Notes: a model not told the origin generated them from the letters alone. A stretch of DNA of 64,000 nt from Paludibacteraceae bacterium (GCA_017443145.1 JAFSPA010000006.1:390193-454192); one strand, 5' to 3'; shown: positions 1 through 8,168, counted from the stretch's first letter. A program made the numbers and translations.

Positions 1-1
1 C

Positions 2-199
2 AATATGCTCCTTGAGCGCAAGGCGGATATTGTCTATCTCATTGGTCCCGAGTGGCGCGAGACAACAGCGCCCTATGCCATCTTCGACACCACCGAACAG
101 TTCATCGACTACCTTAAGGCCCATCCTATCACCAACGCCCGCATTCTCGTTAAAGGCTCGCGCTCTAATAAATTAGAAACAATCCTACCGCTACTATAA
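2..199 (+). CDS. murF: UDP-N-acetylmuramoyl-tripeptide--D-alanyl-D-alanine ligase, C-terminal fragment
   Basis: Only the last 65 or so codons are inside the window; the frame is open to the left edge, so the gene is cut by the window and not broken. The segment ILVKGSR near the end, followed by a short charged tail, matches the extreme C-terminus of MurF, the cytoplasmic ATP-dependent ligase that adds D-Ala-D-Ala to UDP-MurNAc-tripeptide in peptidoglycan synthesis. The preceding stretch (FDTTEQFIDYL) fits the C-terminal Mur ligase domain. The stop codon is followed directly by the ATG of the next gene, so the two are probably co-transcribed. The identification rests on a short fragment. Confidence 0.75.
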   Translation, partial: NMLLERKADIVYLIGPEWRETTAPYAIFDTTEQFIDYLKAHPITNARILVKGSRSNKLETILPLL

Positions 200-1075
200 A
201 TGAAAAAATCTACCGCTATAACCATCATCGTGCTACTGCTTATCGGCATCGCTGCCCTCGTCTTTTTCAACCTGCGCCAACGCAAGGATATGCAAGAAAT
301 GACGGAGCAGATGGCCTTTGAGAAAGAGCAACTGCAGGAAGAATACGAGGACCTCGCTATTCAGTTCGATGGCTATCAACAGATGGACATTAAGAACGAC
401 TCCTTGCAGGACCTTCTTTCCCGCGAGCAACAGCGCGTACAGGACTTGCTGGAAGAGTTACGTGTGACGCGTGTTACCAATGCCCGCCGAATAGCCGAGC
501 TCAAGAAAGAACTCGCTACCGTTCGCGCCGTGATGGTGCAGTATGTGGCGCAGATTGACTCGCTCAACCGCACCAACGAGCAGCTCACCAAAGAGAACAA
601 ACAACTCAACCGCCAGTACCAAGAGGCCTCGTCTCTGGCGCAGCAACTGCATGAGGAGAAGACCCAGCTCACCGCTGTTGTGCAACGGGCGGCCATGCTC
701 GAAGTCACCAATTTCGTGGTCACTCCGCTCAATAAACGCGACCGCAAGACCCGCGTCGTAGGACAGATGACCAAACTGCAGTTCGATTACACCATCGCCA
801 AGAATATCACCTGCGAGCCGGGCAAGAAAATCGTATACCTGCGCGTTACGGATCCGAATGGCAACCTGCTTGGCGAAGAACGTGGTTATTCATTTGCCTT
901 TGAGGATGGCGTCCTGAGTGCTTCTGCACAGCGTGAGTTTGAATATACGGGCGAGGAATGCTCCGGAATCCTTTACGTCAATCTGCCCGAAGAAGTGACA
1001 CAAGGCTTTTACTCCGCCGACTTCTTCATCGATGGCAACATGATCGGCTCCTTCCCCTTCGAAATACGCAAGTAG
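200..1075 (+). CDS. membrane-anchored coiled-coil protein of unknown function
   Basis: A 291-residue protein with one N-terminal membrane segment (about residues 7-25), then a long heptad-rich coiled coil (about 30-170) rich in Glu, Gln, Lys and Leu, and a beta-rich C-terminal domain (about 180-291). The topology suggests an inner-membrane anchor with the coiled coil and C-terminal domain in the periplasm. The ATG follows the murF stop with no gap, so it is read with murF. I recognise the layout from Bacteroidales conserved hypothetical proteins but cannot assign a function. A role in the cell envelope is only an inference from the murF linkage. Confidence 0.8.
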   Translation: MKKSTAITIIVLLLIGIAALVFFNLRQRKDMQEMTEQMAFEKEQLQEEYEDLAIQFDGYQQMDIKNDSLQDLLSREQQRVQDLLEELRVTRVTNARRIAELKKELATVRAVMVQYVAQIDSLNRTNEQLTKENKQLNRQYQEASSLAQQLHEEKTQLTAVVQRAAMLEVTNFVVTPLNKRDRKTRVVGQMTKLQFDYTIAKNITCEPGKKIVYLRVTDPNGNLLGEERGYSFAFEDGVLSASAQREFEYTGEECSGILYVNLPEEVTQGFYSADFFIDGNMIGSFPFEIRK

Positions 1076-1149
1076 CCGTAGCAAAGGGGGACATCACCGG
1101 GACTTCTCGAAGACTTTTCAAGCTTTTTTGCAAAAAAAAGCAAAAATAT

Positions 1150-1180
1150 TTTGGTATATCACAAAAAAGTAGTACTTTTG
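1150..1180 (+). promoter_or_regulatory. promoter of rpsO
   Basis: TTTG at 1150-1153 and TACTTTTG at 1173-1180 are 19 bases apart, matching the Bacteroidota housekeeping consensus TTTG/TAnnTTTG. The predicted start near 1187 gives a 5' leader of about 130 bases before rpsO. Confidence 0.75.
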
Positions 1181-1191
1181 CACGCTTTTTC

Positions 1192-1274
1192 CATTGAGAG
1201 CAATTGCTCCAATGAAAAAATCGACCTTTCGATTTTTGATAAAAAGCATAAATGCAGCATCGTTTGTATCGATG
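1192..1274 (+). promoter_or_regulatory. hairpin-rich 5' leader of rpsO
   Basis: Three consecutive hairpins can be drawn in the leader. CATTG(1192-1196)/CAATG(1210-1214) closes over GAGC-AATT-GCTC. AAAAATCGA(1216-1224) pairs perfectly with TCGATTTTT(1229-1237). CATCG(1258-1262) pairs with CGATG(1270-1274). S15 represses its own mRNA through structured leaders in several bacterial groups, so autoregulation is a reasonable inference, but I cannot match this leader to a known S15-binding motif. Confidence 0.45.
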
Positions 1275-1315
1275 ATCTTGCGAGGCTGTGATTGTTTAAC
1301 GTAAACTATTAAATC

Positions 1316-1585
1316 ATGTATTTAACAGCTGAAAAGAAAGCCGAGTTGTTCGCTAAGTACGGCAACGACGCTAAGAACACAGGTTCTGCAGAGAGCCAGA
1401 TTGCTCTCTTTACTTTCCGTATTAACCACCTCACCGAGCACCTGAAGGCAAACCGCAAGGACTTCGGTACAGAGCGCGCACTGACCGCTCTCGTAGGTAA
1501 ACGTCGTCGTCTGCTTGATTACCTCAAGGCTAAAGACATCGAGCGTTACCGCGCTATCATCAAAGAGCTTGGTATTCGTAAGTAA
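1316..1585 (+). CDS. rpsO: 30S ribosomal protein S15
   Basis: An 89-residue protein, the usual length for S15, with the family's conserved core: NTGSAESQIALFT, the loop HLTEHLKANRKDF and the basic stretch LVGKRRRLLDYL. S15 is a primary 16S rRNA-binding protein of the small-subunit platform. It stands alone with its own promoter and a long structured leader, and is followed by a strong terminator, so it is a single-gene unit. The ATG at 1316 gives the canonical N-terminus MYLTAEKKAEL. Confidence 0.98.
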   Translation: MYLTAEKKAELFAKYGNDAKNTGSAESQIALFTFRINHLTEHLKANRKDFGTERALTALVGKRRRLLDYLKAKDIERYRAIIKELGIRK

Positions 1586-1602
1586 TCGAACCGCAGTTCA
1601 AC

Positions 1603-1632
1603 AAAAAAGAGTCTTCGCGACTCTTTTTTTTA
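1603..1632. terminator. bidirectional terminator between rpsO and the convergent HHH gene
   Basis: GAGTC(1609-1613) and GACTC(1619-1623) form a stem flanked by an A-run on the left and a T-run on the right, so it can terminate rpsO on the plus strand and the HHH gene on the minus strand, whose stop codon (1630-1632) lies inside it. Confidence 0.8.
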
Positions 1633-2535
1633 TTTCTCAAAACTCAGATACGGTTCCAGCCGCCGTATATCCTCTTCCGTCAGACAAGGCAATCCGCGCA
1701 GGTCGTCAATAGACTTCAAGTAGAATTTATTCCGCCTTAGCTCATAGATTGCTTTCGCTTGCGTAAAGTTCAAGTACGGATGCCGTTGCAGCCTATCCAC
1801 ACCTATATAATTTACGCGCAGGCGCGTGATAGAGTCTTGTTCTGCCGTCAGATGCGGGATAATCGTGTCGAACGGCACCTTATAATCGCGCAGCGCCTGA
1901 ATCTCGCGTATCTGTTCCGGCGAGACGTAGCCGCCTAACTGCTGTCCGTAGCGCACTATATGTCTCGCCACAGCAGGACCGACACCCCGAATATACTGTA
2001 GCGCAGCCGTATCGGTGTTATTGAGTTCAATAATCGTATCTTTCTTCACGCGATATCCTCGTGCCGAAAAGATACTATCCCGTCGCAGACTATCGGCTAC
2101 ATGCTTCAAACTATCCCGTTCGTGTTTCAGCAGTCGCAGACTATCTCTCCGGGCCACCCAAACCGTCGAATCTATACGTATATACGGTCGCAGTGCCGCA
2201 TAGGCACTATCCGTCAGGCCGTATAATTTACTGAAGTCCTCCGCCTTGCGGTATCGTCCGCCTTTCGCGCGGTAGCGCATCATATTCTTTACCTGCCACG
2301 GCCGCAGCCCCAACTCAATCAGCGTCAGGCTGTCAGCGGTGTTCGGGTCAAAGGCAAAAAGTCGCGTAGAAGCGGGTTTTGACACCTCTTCGGGTGTCAT
2401 CTCCTCTGTTGCTACTATCTCTTCGCCACGAGGCCGGAAATGCGCCACCATATTGACGCCTACCATAATCAGTACCAGCACAATAGCACTGACTATCTGC
2501 GTCTTGGTTAGTATATGTTCGCGTTTACGTTTCAT
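1630..2535 (-). CDS. ComEA-like helix-hairpin-helix DNA-binding membrane protein
   Basis: A 301-residue protein with a basic N-terminus, one membrane segment (about 13-32) and three helix-hairpin-helix units at about 62-120, 168-218 and 241-300; the middle one has the clearest IRGVGPAVARHIV hairpin. Between the first two lies a charged alpha-helical spacer rich in RDSL repeats. Membrane-tethered HHH proteins of this type resemble ComEA, the DNA receptor of competence systems, but are larger. Its ATG overlaps the xseA stop by four bases (ATGA type), so translation is coupled to xseA, and comEC lies upstream in the same direction. A role in handling incoming DNA is inferred from this linkage. 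Confidence 0.8.
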   Translation of the reverse strand: MKRKREHILTKTQIVSAIVLVLIMVGVNMVAHFRPRGEEIVATEEMTPEEVSKPASTRLFAFDPNTADSLTLIELGLRPWQVKNMMRYRAKGGRYRKAEDFSKLYGLTDSAYAALRPYIRIDSTVWVARRDSLRLLKHERDSLKHVADSLRRDSIFSARGYRVKKDTIIELNNTDTAALQYIRGVGPAVARHIVRYGQQLGGYVSPEQIREIQALRDYKVPFDTIIPHLTAEQDSITRLRVNYIGVDRLQRHPYLNFTQAKAIYELRRNKFYLKSIDDLRGLPCLTEEDIRRLEPYLSFEK

Positions 2536-3617
2536 TGCACAATAGCTTCACGTTCTCCGTCAATAAAATGTGTCGTTATTGTCTCGCCGGCTTGCAGGTC
2601 TTGTGCCGAGCGCACCACCTTGCCGCCAACAGTCACCAGACTATAGCCCATCTTGTATATCCGCTCCGGCGAGCACATAGCCAGTCGTTGTGCCAGCAGT
2701 TCAATCTTATGTCTGCGCACGAGCAGTATATTCTCTGCCACGCGACGCAGCCGTTGTTCGAGGTCGCGCAGGCGTTGAGCCTGGGTTGTTCGTCCATCTA
2801 CGAAATACTGCGCTACGGCAGTCGGTGTCTTTAGTGGCGCAAAAGCTACGAGGTCTAAAACAGACACATCTTTGGTGTGTCCTATTCCAGTGATAACAGG
2901 CAGCGGGAACTGCGCGCAGTGGTTACACAAATCGTAGTCGTCAAAGCAGGTGAGGTCTGTCGTCGCACCGCCTCCGCGGATAATCACCACAGTGTCCCAC
3001 TCTTCTTCCTGCGCAGCGATTGTTTCCAGGGCTGCGATAATGGACTTGGCGGCATGTTCGCCTTGCATAATAGCGGGGAACAACGTGGTCTCAAACCGAT
3101 AACCACCCTCTTCCAACTGATGAAGGAAGTCGCCGTATCCAGCCGCCATTTCGGAAGATATAACCGCAATGCGGCGCACGATAGTAGGTAACGTGAGGGA
3201 CTTGTTCATATCGATTACTCCGTCAGCCATCAGTTTGGCAATGGTCTCTTGCCGTTGTTTGGCGAGGTCGCCAATCGTGTATGTCGGGTCGATGTTACTG
3301 ATATTGAGACTGAGACCGTACACCGCATGAAACTCTACTGTGGCTTCGACTAATATCTGCATGCCGACTTGCAAGTCCGTACCTGTCTCCTCATGGAAAT
3401 ACGGTCGCAGCAGCGCATAGACATTCGCCCAGATAGTAGCGCGCATTTTAGCTTCTATGCCGCGCACGGATTTCTCTACCAAGTCCAAATAACAATGCCC
3501 ACCGCGGACGGACACAGACGCTATCTCGGCTTGCACCCAGTAGGTCTCTGTTTCCATCGAGATCACATCTTCCACGATCCCGCACACTTCCGATAATTTA
3601 TATTTTCTCTCTTCCAT
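2532..3617 (-). CDS. xseA: exodeoxyribonuclease VII large subunit
   Basis: A 361-residue protein with an N-terminal OB-fold (about 1-105, including the segment WVQAEIASVSV and a GHCYLDL strand) and the catalytic domain (about 125-320), with conserved blocks such as RIAVISSEMAAGYGDF, VVIIRGGGATTDL and GIGHTKD. Exonuclease VII degrades single-stranded DNA from both ends. It is shorter than typical XseA (about 400-450 residues), with the loss mainly in the C-terminal coiled coil. I see no xseB small-subunit gene next to it; that gene is usually adjacent. It lies between comEC and the HHH gene, all leftward, which suggests a DNA uptake or processing unit. Confidence 0.93.
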   Translation of the reverse strand: MEERKYKLSEVCGIVEDVISMETETYWVQAEIASVSVRGGHCYLDLVEKSVRGIEAKMRATIWANVYALLRPYFHEETGTDLQVGMQILVEATVEFHAVYGLSLNISNIDPTYTIGDLAKQRQETIAKLMADGVIDMNKSLTLPTIVRRIAVISSEMAAGYGDFLHQLEEGGYRFETTLFPAIMQGEHAAKSIIAALETIAAQEEEWDTVVIIRGGGATTDLTCFDDYDLCNHCAQFPLPVITGIGHTKDVSVLDLVAFAPLKTPTAVAQYFVDGRTTQAQRLRDLEQRLRRVAENILLVRRHKIELLAQRLAMCSPERIYKMGYSLVTVGGKVVRSAQDLQAGETITTHFIDGEREAIVQ

Positions 3618-3631
3618 ATTGCTTTTATATA

Positions 3632-3771
3632 GGCTGCCTGCCCCTTAGGGCATTAAAGCGATGTGTACCCCGTAGCGACAGTAGTTCCGCGCAGGGGGCG
3701 CAGGAACACTGGAGGCGACTTTGGGGAAAGTCGGGTCGCCGAGGGGTATACTCGCATAAACCTTGGCAGCC
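3632..3771. repeat. dense inverted-repeat element between comEC and xseA
   Basis: A GC-rich stretch of about 140 bases forms a nested fold. The outer arms are GGCTGCC (3632-3638) and GGCAGCC (3765-3771). The second arms are GTGTACCCC (3663-3671) and GGGGTATAC (3743-3751), with one G-T pair. Three hairpins sit inside: TGCCC/GGGCA (3639-3652), GTTCCGCGC with GCGCAGGAAC (3684-3707), and CGACTTT/AAAGTCG with a GGGG loop (3716-3733). It starts just after the comEC stop and ends shortly before the xseA start. It could be a structured RNA, an mRNA processing or attenuation element, or a dispersed palindromic repeat; I cannot tell which. Confidence 0.7.
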
Positions 3772-3773
3772 CT

Positions 3774-5090
3774 CTATAATGTAGTTACTGCTCCTGGTAA
3801 CTGTTCTATCCAGGTTGTTACACTGTTTAGCACCCAAACCAGCCCATCCAATGGTATTGCCAATATCGAGGCAACTCCCGGTATCCATCCTACCGTCAGT
3901 AGCGCGAAGGCCAGCATCGTGACAATCGTCGCCAGCAATATCACCAGCAAATTCGTCAACAGGAAGTAGTTGCTGCACTGCCGGAAGTAATATAGCGTAA
4001 ACGGCATCGTGCCTAACTGCGCCGCGATGGATACCATCATTAGATTCACCGCCCAATTCACCGGCACCGACAGCCATTTTTGCCTAATCGGTATTCGTAT
4101 CGCTTTCGGACAAATAAGCAGTATCGCCGTCACTGCCGCAAAGGACAACTGGAAGGACACCGAGTACAAGTCCGTCGGTCGCACCATCAGTATCAGGAAC
4201 GCAGCCGCAGCGACGGAGTTCAACGACAGCGGATTGCGGTAGCACATATACGCCGTTTGCATAATCGTCACCATTATCACACTCCGTACCACCGACGGTG
4301 TCAAGCCGGTCAATAGCGCATAACCCCACATCGCGACGATAATCACTACGCTCAGCACTCGTCTGCGCCATTTCTGTTCGTACAGCGGCGTCCATAACCC
4401 AAAACCTGTGAGTAATGCCCATAGCACGCCATAGATGATTCCTGTATGCAGTCCGCTGACGGCCAGTACATGTGCTGCTCCTGCGCGTTGGAAAGCTTGC
4501 CTCACTCCCGGGTCTAACTCTTCGCGATAACCCAACGTCAATGCCGCGAGGGTGCCTAATTCGTTGCCACTGATACCCACTTCGCGGTACCGATTGACCA
4601 GTCGGTGCTGCAACTGCTTGGCAGCTATACGTAGCGACCACCGCGAACTTGTGCCTATCGCGTGCCATTTACGAGTTCCCACATATGCCGTTCCCGCGAT
4701 GCCCTGTCGCCGCAGATAGGTTGCGTAGTCGAAAGTACCTATCGAGTCCGGTCGGCGTACCTTGCCGCGAAAGACAATCACCTCATTCGGCTGCAAGGCT
4801 GCTACGGTCGAGTCTTTCGCCATATAGAGATAGACCCGTCCGCGAGTCGCCTCCCACGCTGTATCGTGCACCGCCGTCACGAGTGCCGTCAGCCGATAGG
4901 TCTTAGCTCGCTCCACCGGATAATCCGTTATCCGTGCCTGAAACGTATATTCCTCTCCCAGCCACTCCACCTCTGTATCCCGCAGCAACCACTTATCCGG
5001 TAGCAGCAGTATCACCACCATCAGCGGCACCAACAGCACCAGAAAAGGCCGTGCCCGAAGGTAAGAGAGGATTTGACGATACTTGTTCAC
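3774..5090 (-). CDS. comEC: ComEC/Rec2-family DNA uptake channel, short form
   Basis: A 438-residue integral membrane protein. After a hydrophobic N-terminus (about 15-30) there is a soluble beta-rich region (about 40-150), then the Competence domain (about 170-435) with the family signature AHVLAVSGLHTGI and multiple membrane helices. ComEC forms the channel that carries single-stranded DNA across the inner membrane. Most Bacteroidota homologues I know are about 600-750 residues, so both the N-terminal helices and the C-terminal part, including any metallo-beta-lactamase-like domain, are missing. The start codon is GTG (5088-5090), eight bases after the phosphatase stop. The stop abuts the inverted-repeat element at 3632-3771, so truncation by that element is possible. 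Confidence 0.88.
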   Translation of the reverse strand: MNKYRQILSYLRARPFLVLLVPLMVVILLLPDKWLLRDTEVEWLGEEYTFQARITDYPVERAKTYRLTALVTAVHDTAWEATRGRVYLYMAKDSTVAALQPNEVIVFRGKVRRPDSIGTFDYATYLRRQGIAGTAYVGTRKWHAIGTSSRWSLRIAAKQLQHRLVNRYREVGISGNELGTLAALTLGYREELDPGVRQAFQRAGAAHVLAVSGLHTGIIYGVLWALLTGFGLWTPLYEQKWRRRVLSVVIIVAMWGYALLTGLTPSVVRSVIMVTIMQTAYMCYRNPLSLNSVAAAAFLILMVRPTDLYSVSFQLSFAAVTAILLICPKAIRIPIRQKWLSVPVNWAVNLMMVSIAAQLGTMPFTLYYFRQCSNYFLLTNLLVILLATIVTMLAFALLTVGWIPGVASILAIPLDGLVWVLNSVTTWIEQLPGAVTTL

Positions 5091-5098
5091 GTCGTGTT

Positions 5099-6877
5099 TT
5101 ATTGAATCAGTTGCCCTTGTGCGTTATACACGCGCTCACCTTGTTGAATATACAGCACCCCATCTATCAGCATCTTGCGAGCTTCGCTAAACGCTAAACG
5201 CTCAACACTAAACGTTACGACGCCCGTCGTAGTCTCATTCAGTTTCTTCTTCAGTGCCTCAATCTGCGCAGCGGTCAACCATCCGCCGTCGATAAAGTGT
5301 TGTTTAACAGCCTCATTAAAGGATGCGTCTGCAGCAGGGTCAACGCCGCACATATGACGTAGGCAGTAACGGATGCAGTTACGATGACGATACTCATTGA
5401 CGTGCATCTTGCTCGTTGCCTCATAATCAGTTGCTATCTCCTCCCATGTCGCATCGCACATCGCGGCTATCGTGGCGCAAAAGGCACCTGTGCGGTCAGA
5501 ACCTAATGCGCAGTGTATCTGGAACGGAACAGGGTGGGCGTCGTCCAAGATAAACGTCACCGTCTCTTGTATCCATTGCGCAAAACGCTCGCCGTCCGAT
5601 TTGTACAGTACTTCGCTATAAGATGGAGTATGACCGTTTCCTGTGCCGACATAGAGCACGCGGTTGTTAGCAATAATAGTTTGGTAGTAATCCGGAATAG
5701 TGATAGTGTAGTTCTTTCCGCCGCATGAGTAGGACTTGCCGGCATTGCCGGTGCAGTTGCCGGACAGGGCGATATCGCAGTTAATGCCCGCCTGCGTAGC
5801 AAACTGAGCCACCCAATACAATCTCCGTTCCTCGGTGTCATATTGTGCGCGGGAAGGATCGTAAGGATGATAGCTGCGGTAGAGGTTCTTCGTGCTCGGC
5901 ACGAGACGCCAGTTAGCTATGCGTGCTGCCTCTGTCGGCTTGGTCAAATCAATATCTGCTATCTTGTCCACTTTCTGCGCCTCAACGCTACGGCTATGTA
6001 TCTCGTCCAGGTCATCACCCGGCAGTGCCACAATCATGTTCACGCCGTTATTGTCAAACAGCAGTCTGGTATCAACGCCTGACCATGTAGAGTGTGCGCG
6101 GTCGGTGTAACCGTTTTGTTCCGAGTAGTTATCGCCGTACTTAATGATATTAAACAGGAACTCAGGCTGACCGCTGTTGCCGATACGTTCAATAGCCGTC
6201 AGCGGCATCGTGCGGAAGAAGCATCCGTCGTCCGAGAAACCGTTTAACCGGTAAGCCTCATCAGTTTGGTCCCACGCTGTAACAGAGCCATATACATAGA
6301 CGCGTGACACGGCGGAACGGGACGTGTTAAACCGTTTCTCAGAAGTGGAGAAGATAAAGGTGATAGTCCGGTTTACGGCATCCAGTTTGTAACAAGCATT
6401 CTTCTCGGCGTCCGTGAATGAAACGCCATGAAAGCTTTCGCCCATATAGTTCAGTTTGAGTGCAGTGCCGTCCACGGTAAACTGATAGCCTTGATTGGCG
6501 TAAGCTGTTAAGCCCGCGGTATAAACAGCGTAGTGGTTGGCATTGACGAGGTTATCCTGTCCCCATGTACCTTTGCGCCAGGGTTTGGAGCCGGTGATGA
6601 TAGCCATATACTCCGCATCGCCCCACCCGGATGACGGAAGCGCCGTGTACCACCAGTTGCTCGTCACTTGCGCTTGTCCGCTCTGCGGGTTATCCACCGG
6701 ACACATCTCATATACGGACGAGTAGCCGGCTCTACCGATGACCAACATAAAGCACTCGTCTGTCCACTGCGTCTGCGAGTTGTCGAAGTACACGTATCCT
6801 CCGCTAAACGACCACGTCGCTGCTGTTAATGACCAGCTTACTAATAACGTAATTATTACTAAAATCTGCTTCATCAT
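5099..6877 (-). CDS. secreted tyrosine-phosphatase-like protein with C-terminal DGxLYI tag
   Basis: A 592-residue protein with a signal peptide (about 1-20, ending TAA), a beta-rich N-terminal half (about 20-290) and a phosphatase domain of the Y_phosphatase3 kind (about 295-545). The active-site loop is HCALGSDRTG, with the CX5R cysteine at about residue 456 and arginine at 462. The C-terminus carries LIDGVLYI followed by YNAQGQLIQ, a tag shared with the two giant secreted proteins of this window. Substrate unknown; an exported PTP-like enzyme could act on phosphoproteins, phosphoinositides or phytate. Just before the tag the DNA is a 7-base periodic repeat (5185-5219). It is the first gene of the leftward comEC group. 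Confidence 0.85.
   Translation of the reverse strand: MMKQILVIITLLVSWSLTAATWSFSGGYVYFDNSQTQWTDECFMLVIGRAGYSSVYEMCPVDNPQSGQAQVTSNWWYTALPSSGWGDAEYMAIITGSKPWRKGTWGQDNLVNANHYAVYTAGLTAYANQGYQFTVDGTALKLNYMGESFHGVSFTDAEKNACYKLDAVNRTITFIFSTSEKRFNTSRSAVSRVYVYGSVTAWDQTDEAYRLNGFSDDGCFFRTMPLTAIERIGNSGQPEFLFNIIKYGDNYSEQNGYTDRAHSTWSGVDTRLLFDNNGVNMIVALPGDDLDEIHSRSVEAQKVDKIADIDLTKPTEAARIANWRLVPSTKNLYRSYHPYDPSRAQYDTEERRLYWVAQFATQAGINCDIALSGNCTGNAGKSYSCGGKNYTITIPDYYQTIIANNRVLYVGTGNGHTPSYSEVLYKSDGERFAQWIQETVTFILDDAHPVPFQIHCALGSDRTGAFCATIAAMCDATWEEIATDYEATSKMHVNEYRHRNCIRYCLRHMCGVDPAADASFNEAVKQHFIDGGWLTAAQIEALKKKLNETTTGVVTFSVERLAFSEARKMLIDGVLYIQQGERVYNAQGQLIQ
5185..5219. repeat. in-frame heptamer DNA repeat near the 3' end of the phosphatase gene
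   Basis: Successive 7-base units CGCTAAA, CGCTAAA, CGCTCAA, CACTAAA, CGTTACG encode the linker before the C-terminal tag of the phosphatase. The period is seven bases, not a multiple of three, so it is DNA repetition and not peptide repetition. Confidence 0.75.
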
Positions 6878-6897
6878 AGTTTAACAGTTTAACAAAA

Positions 6898-8064
6898 TTA
6901 TATCACATATCCTTCTCCGTACGTTTGTTGTATCCATAACATGAGGAACATATCGTTTAGTTGATAACATTTCTTCCCATCATTGTTATATATTTCAGCT
7001 ATCCAACCATCAGATAATAGTTTGCGCACAGCCGATTGTACAGAGCTCGGAGATCCTAAATGAAATTTCTTTACAAATTCCGCTCCAGTTATTTGCATTG
7101 CAATTCCACTACGTGCAATAGCATATAGCACCTCTTTCTGCGGTAAACTCATCGGCATCAAGCGCGTGCGAAAATCATGTTCGCTCTCTCCTAATATATT
7201 ATCTATGGCTTTATGAATTGTGAGCAAATCGCATTCTGTTCCATCAGACGTGATGGAGAAGGAAGTGTTTAGGGTCTTATGCATAGCAAACGTGTTACCA
7301 TCAAATAAATCATAAACACGGTTAACATTTTCTATATCAATATGCTTTCCAAACTCTTCAAAATGCTCTACCGCAAATGCACCATATTTGGAACGTTCGA
7401 TTTTTTCCAACGTCATCATCGTAGAACTTTGATAAAAAGGCCGATTATAATCCAGAAACATTTGACCCAATAAATGGTACTCGGATCCGGAATAAATAAA
7501 GTGACAATTATGCAGACGCTGAATATGTGTCCGCAAAATGGCCTCTACGTTCTTTTCAGGATACTGAGCGATGCGCTGAAACTCATCAATGGCAACAATA
7601 CATGGTTTATCAGCTTCCTCAAGAAAATTAAATATCTCCTCAATGGTATATTGAGGGTTAGATATGTTACCAAGGGATAAACTGAACTTTGGTTGATTAG
7701 TAAAATAATCGAAGCCAAAATCCCCTTGCAACGAACGAACAGTTTGAGCAAATAATTTTTTCATTTTACTGCCCAAGGAGGCTGTCACGTCAAAAATTGC
7801 TTTACCTAATTCATACGTAAATTCCTGCAGATTTCCCGTCTGCATAATATCTACAAAGATAGTGTAATAATTATCTTTGATTTCCGGCTGAACGAAACAA
7901 TGCTCAATAAGTTTGCTCTTACCTACGCGTCTCGGCGCAGACAAAACAATGTTATTACCATTTGTTAAATAACGTACTACTCGCTTTGTTTCTTCTTCGC
8001 GATCACAAAAATACTCTTCCGGGATATATCCCTGAACAATAAAAGGATTAGTTACTTTAGCCAT
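6898..8064 (-). CDS. AAA-type ATPase of the archaeal-ATPase-like family
   Basis: A 388-residue ATPase. The Walker A motif SAPRRVGKSKL lies at about residues 42-52, with the catalytic Lys at 49. Walker B CIVAIDEFQ has Asp160-Glu161, and a sensor-like SGSEYHLLG follows at about 190-200. The C-terminal third (about 300-388) looks like a winged-helix domain. The order matches the family often annotated as 'ATPase domain predominantly from Archaea', widespread and multicopy in Bacteroidales. Its cellular role is unknown to me. It has its own promoter and stands as a single gene. A+T content is higher than in the neighbouring phosphatase and comEC genes, consistent with separate acquisition. Confidence 0.85.
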   Translation of the reverse strand: MAKVTNPFIVQGYIPEEYFCDREEETKRVVRYLTNGNNIVLSAPRRVGKSKLIEHCFVQPEIKDNYYTIFVDIMQTGNLQEFTYELGKAIFDVTASLGSKMKKLFAQTVRSLQGDFGFDYFTNQPKFSLSLGNISNPQYTIEEIFNFLEEADKPCIVAIDEFQRIAQYPEKNVEAILRTHIQRLHNCHFIYSGSEYHLLGQMFLDYNRPFYQSSTMMTLEKIERSKYGAFAVEHFEEFGKHIDIENVNRVYDLFDGNTFAMHKTLNTSFSITSDGTECDLLTIHKAIDNILGESEHDFRTRLMPMSLPQKEVLYAIARSGIAMQITGAEFVKKFHLGSPSSVQSAVRKLLSDGWIAEIYNNDGKKCYQLNDMFLMLWIQQTYGEGYVI

Positions 8065-8083
8065 ACTTTTTCTATTTTGGCTG

Positions 8084-8115
8084 CAAAAGTACTACTTTTA
8101 TTTCAATTATGCAAA
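8084..8115 (-). promoter_or_regulatory. promoter of the AAA ATPase gene
   Basis: Read on the minus strand: TTTG (8112-8115), 20 bases, TACTTTTG (8084-8091). A textbook Bacteroidota promoter with a leader of about 13 bases before the ATG at 8064. Confidence 0.85.
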
Positions 8116-8168
8116 TTAAATTATTAAAATCGAATAATTTTATTCTATTTGCCCGCTTTATGCACAAA

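Noticed and set aside
3625..4077. 150-codon minus-strand frame through the comEC end and structured element
   Set aside because: It is out of frame with comEC and its translation through the palindromes is compositionally odd; the palindrome structure explains the open frame.
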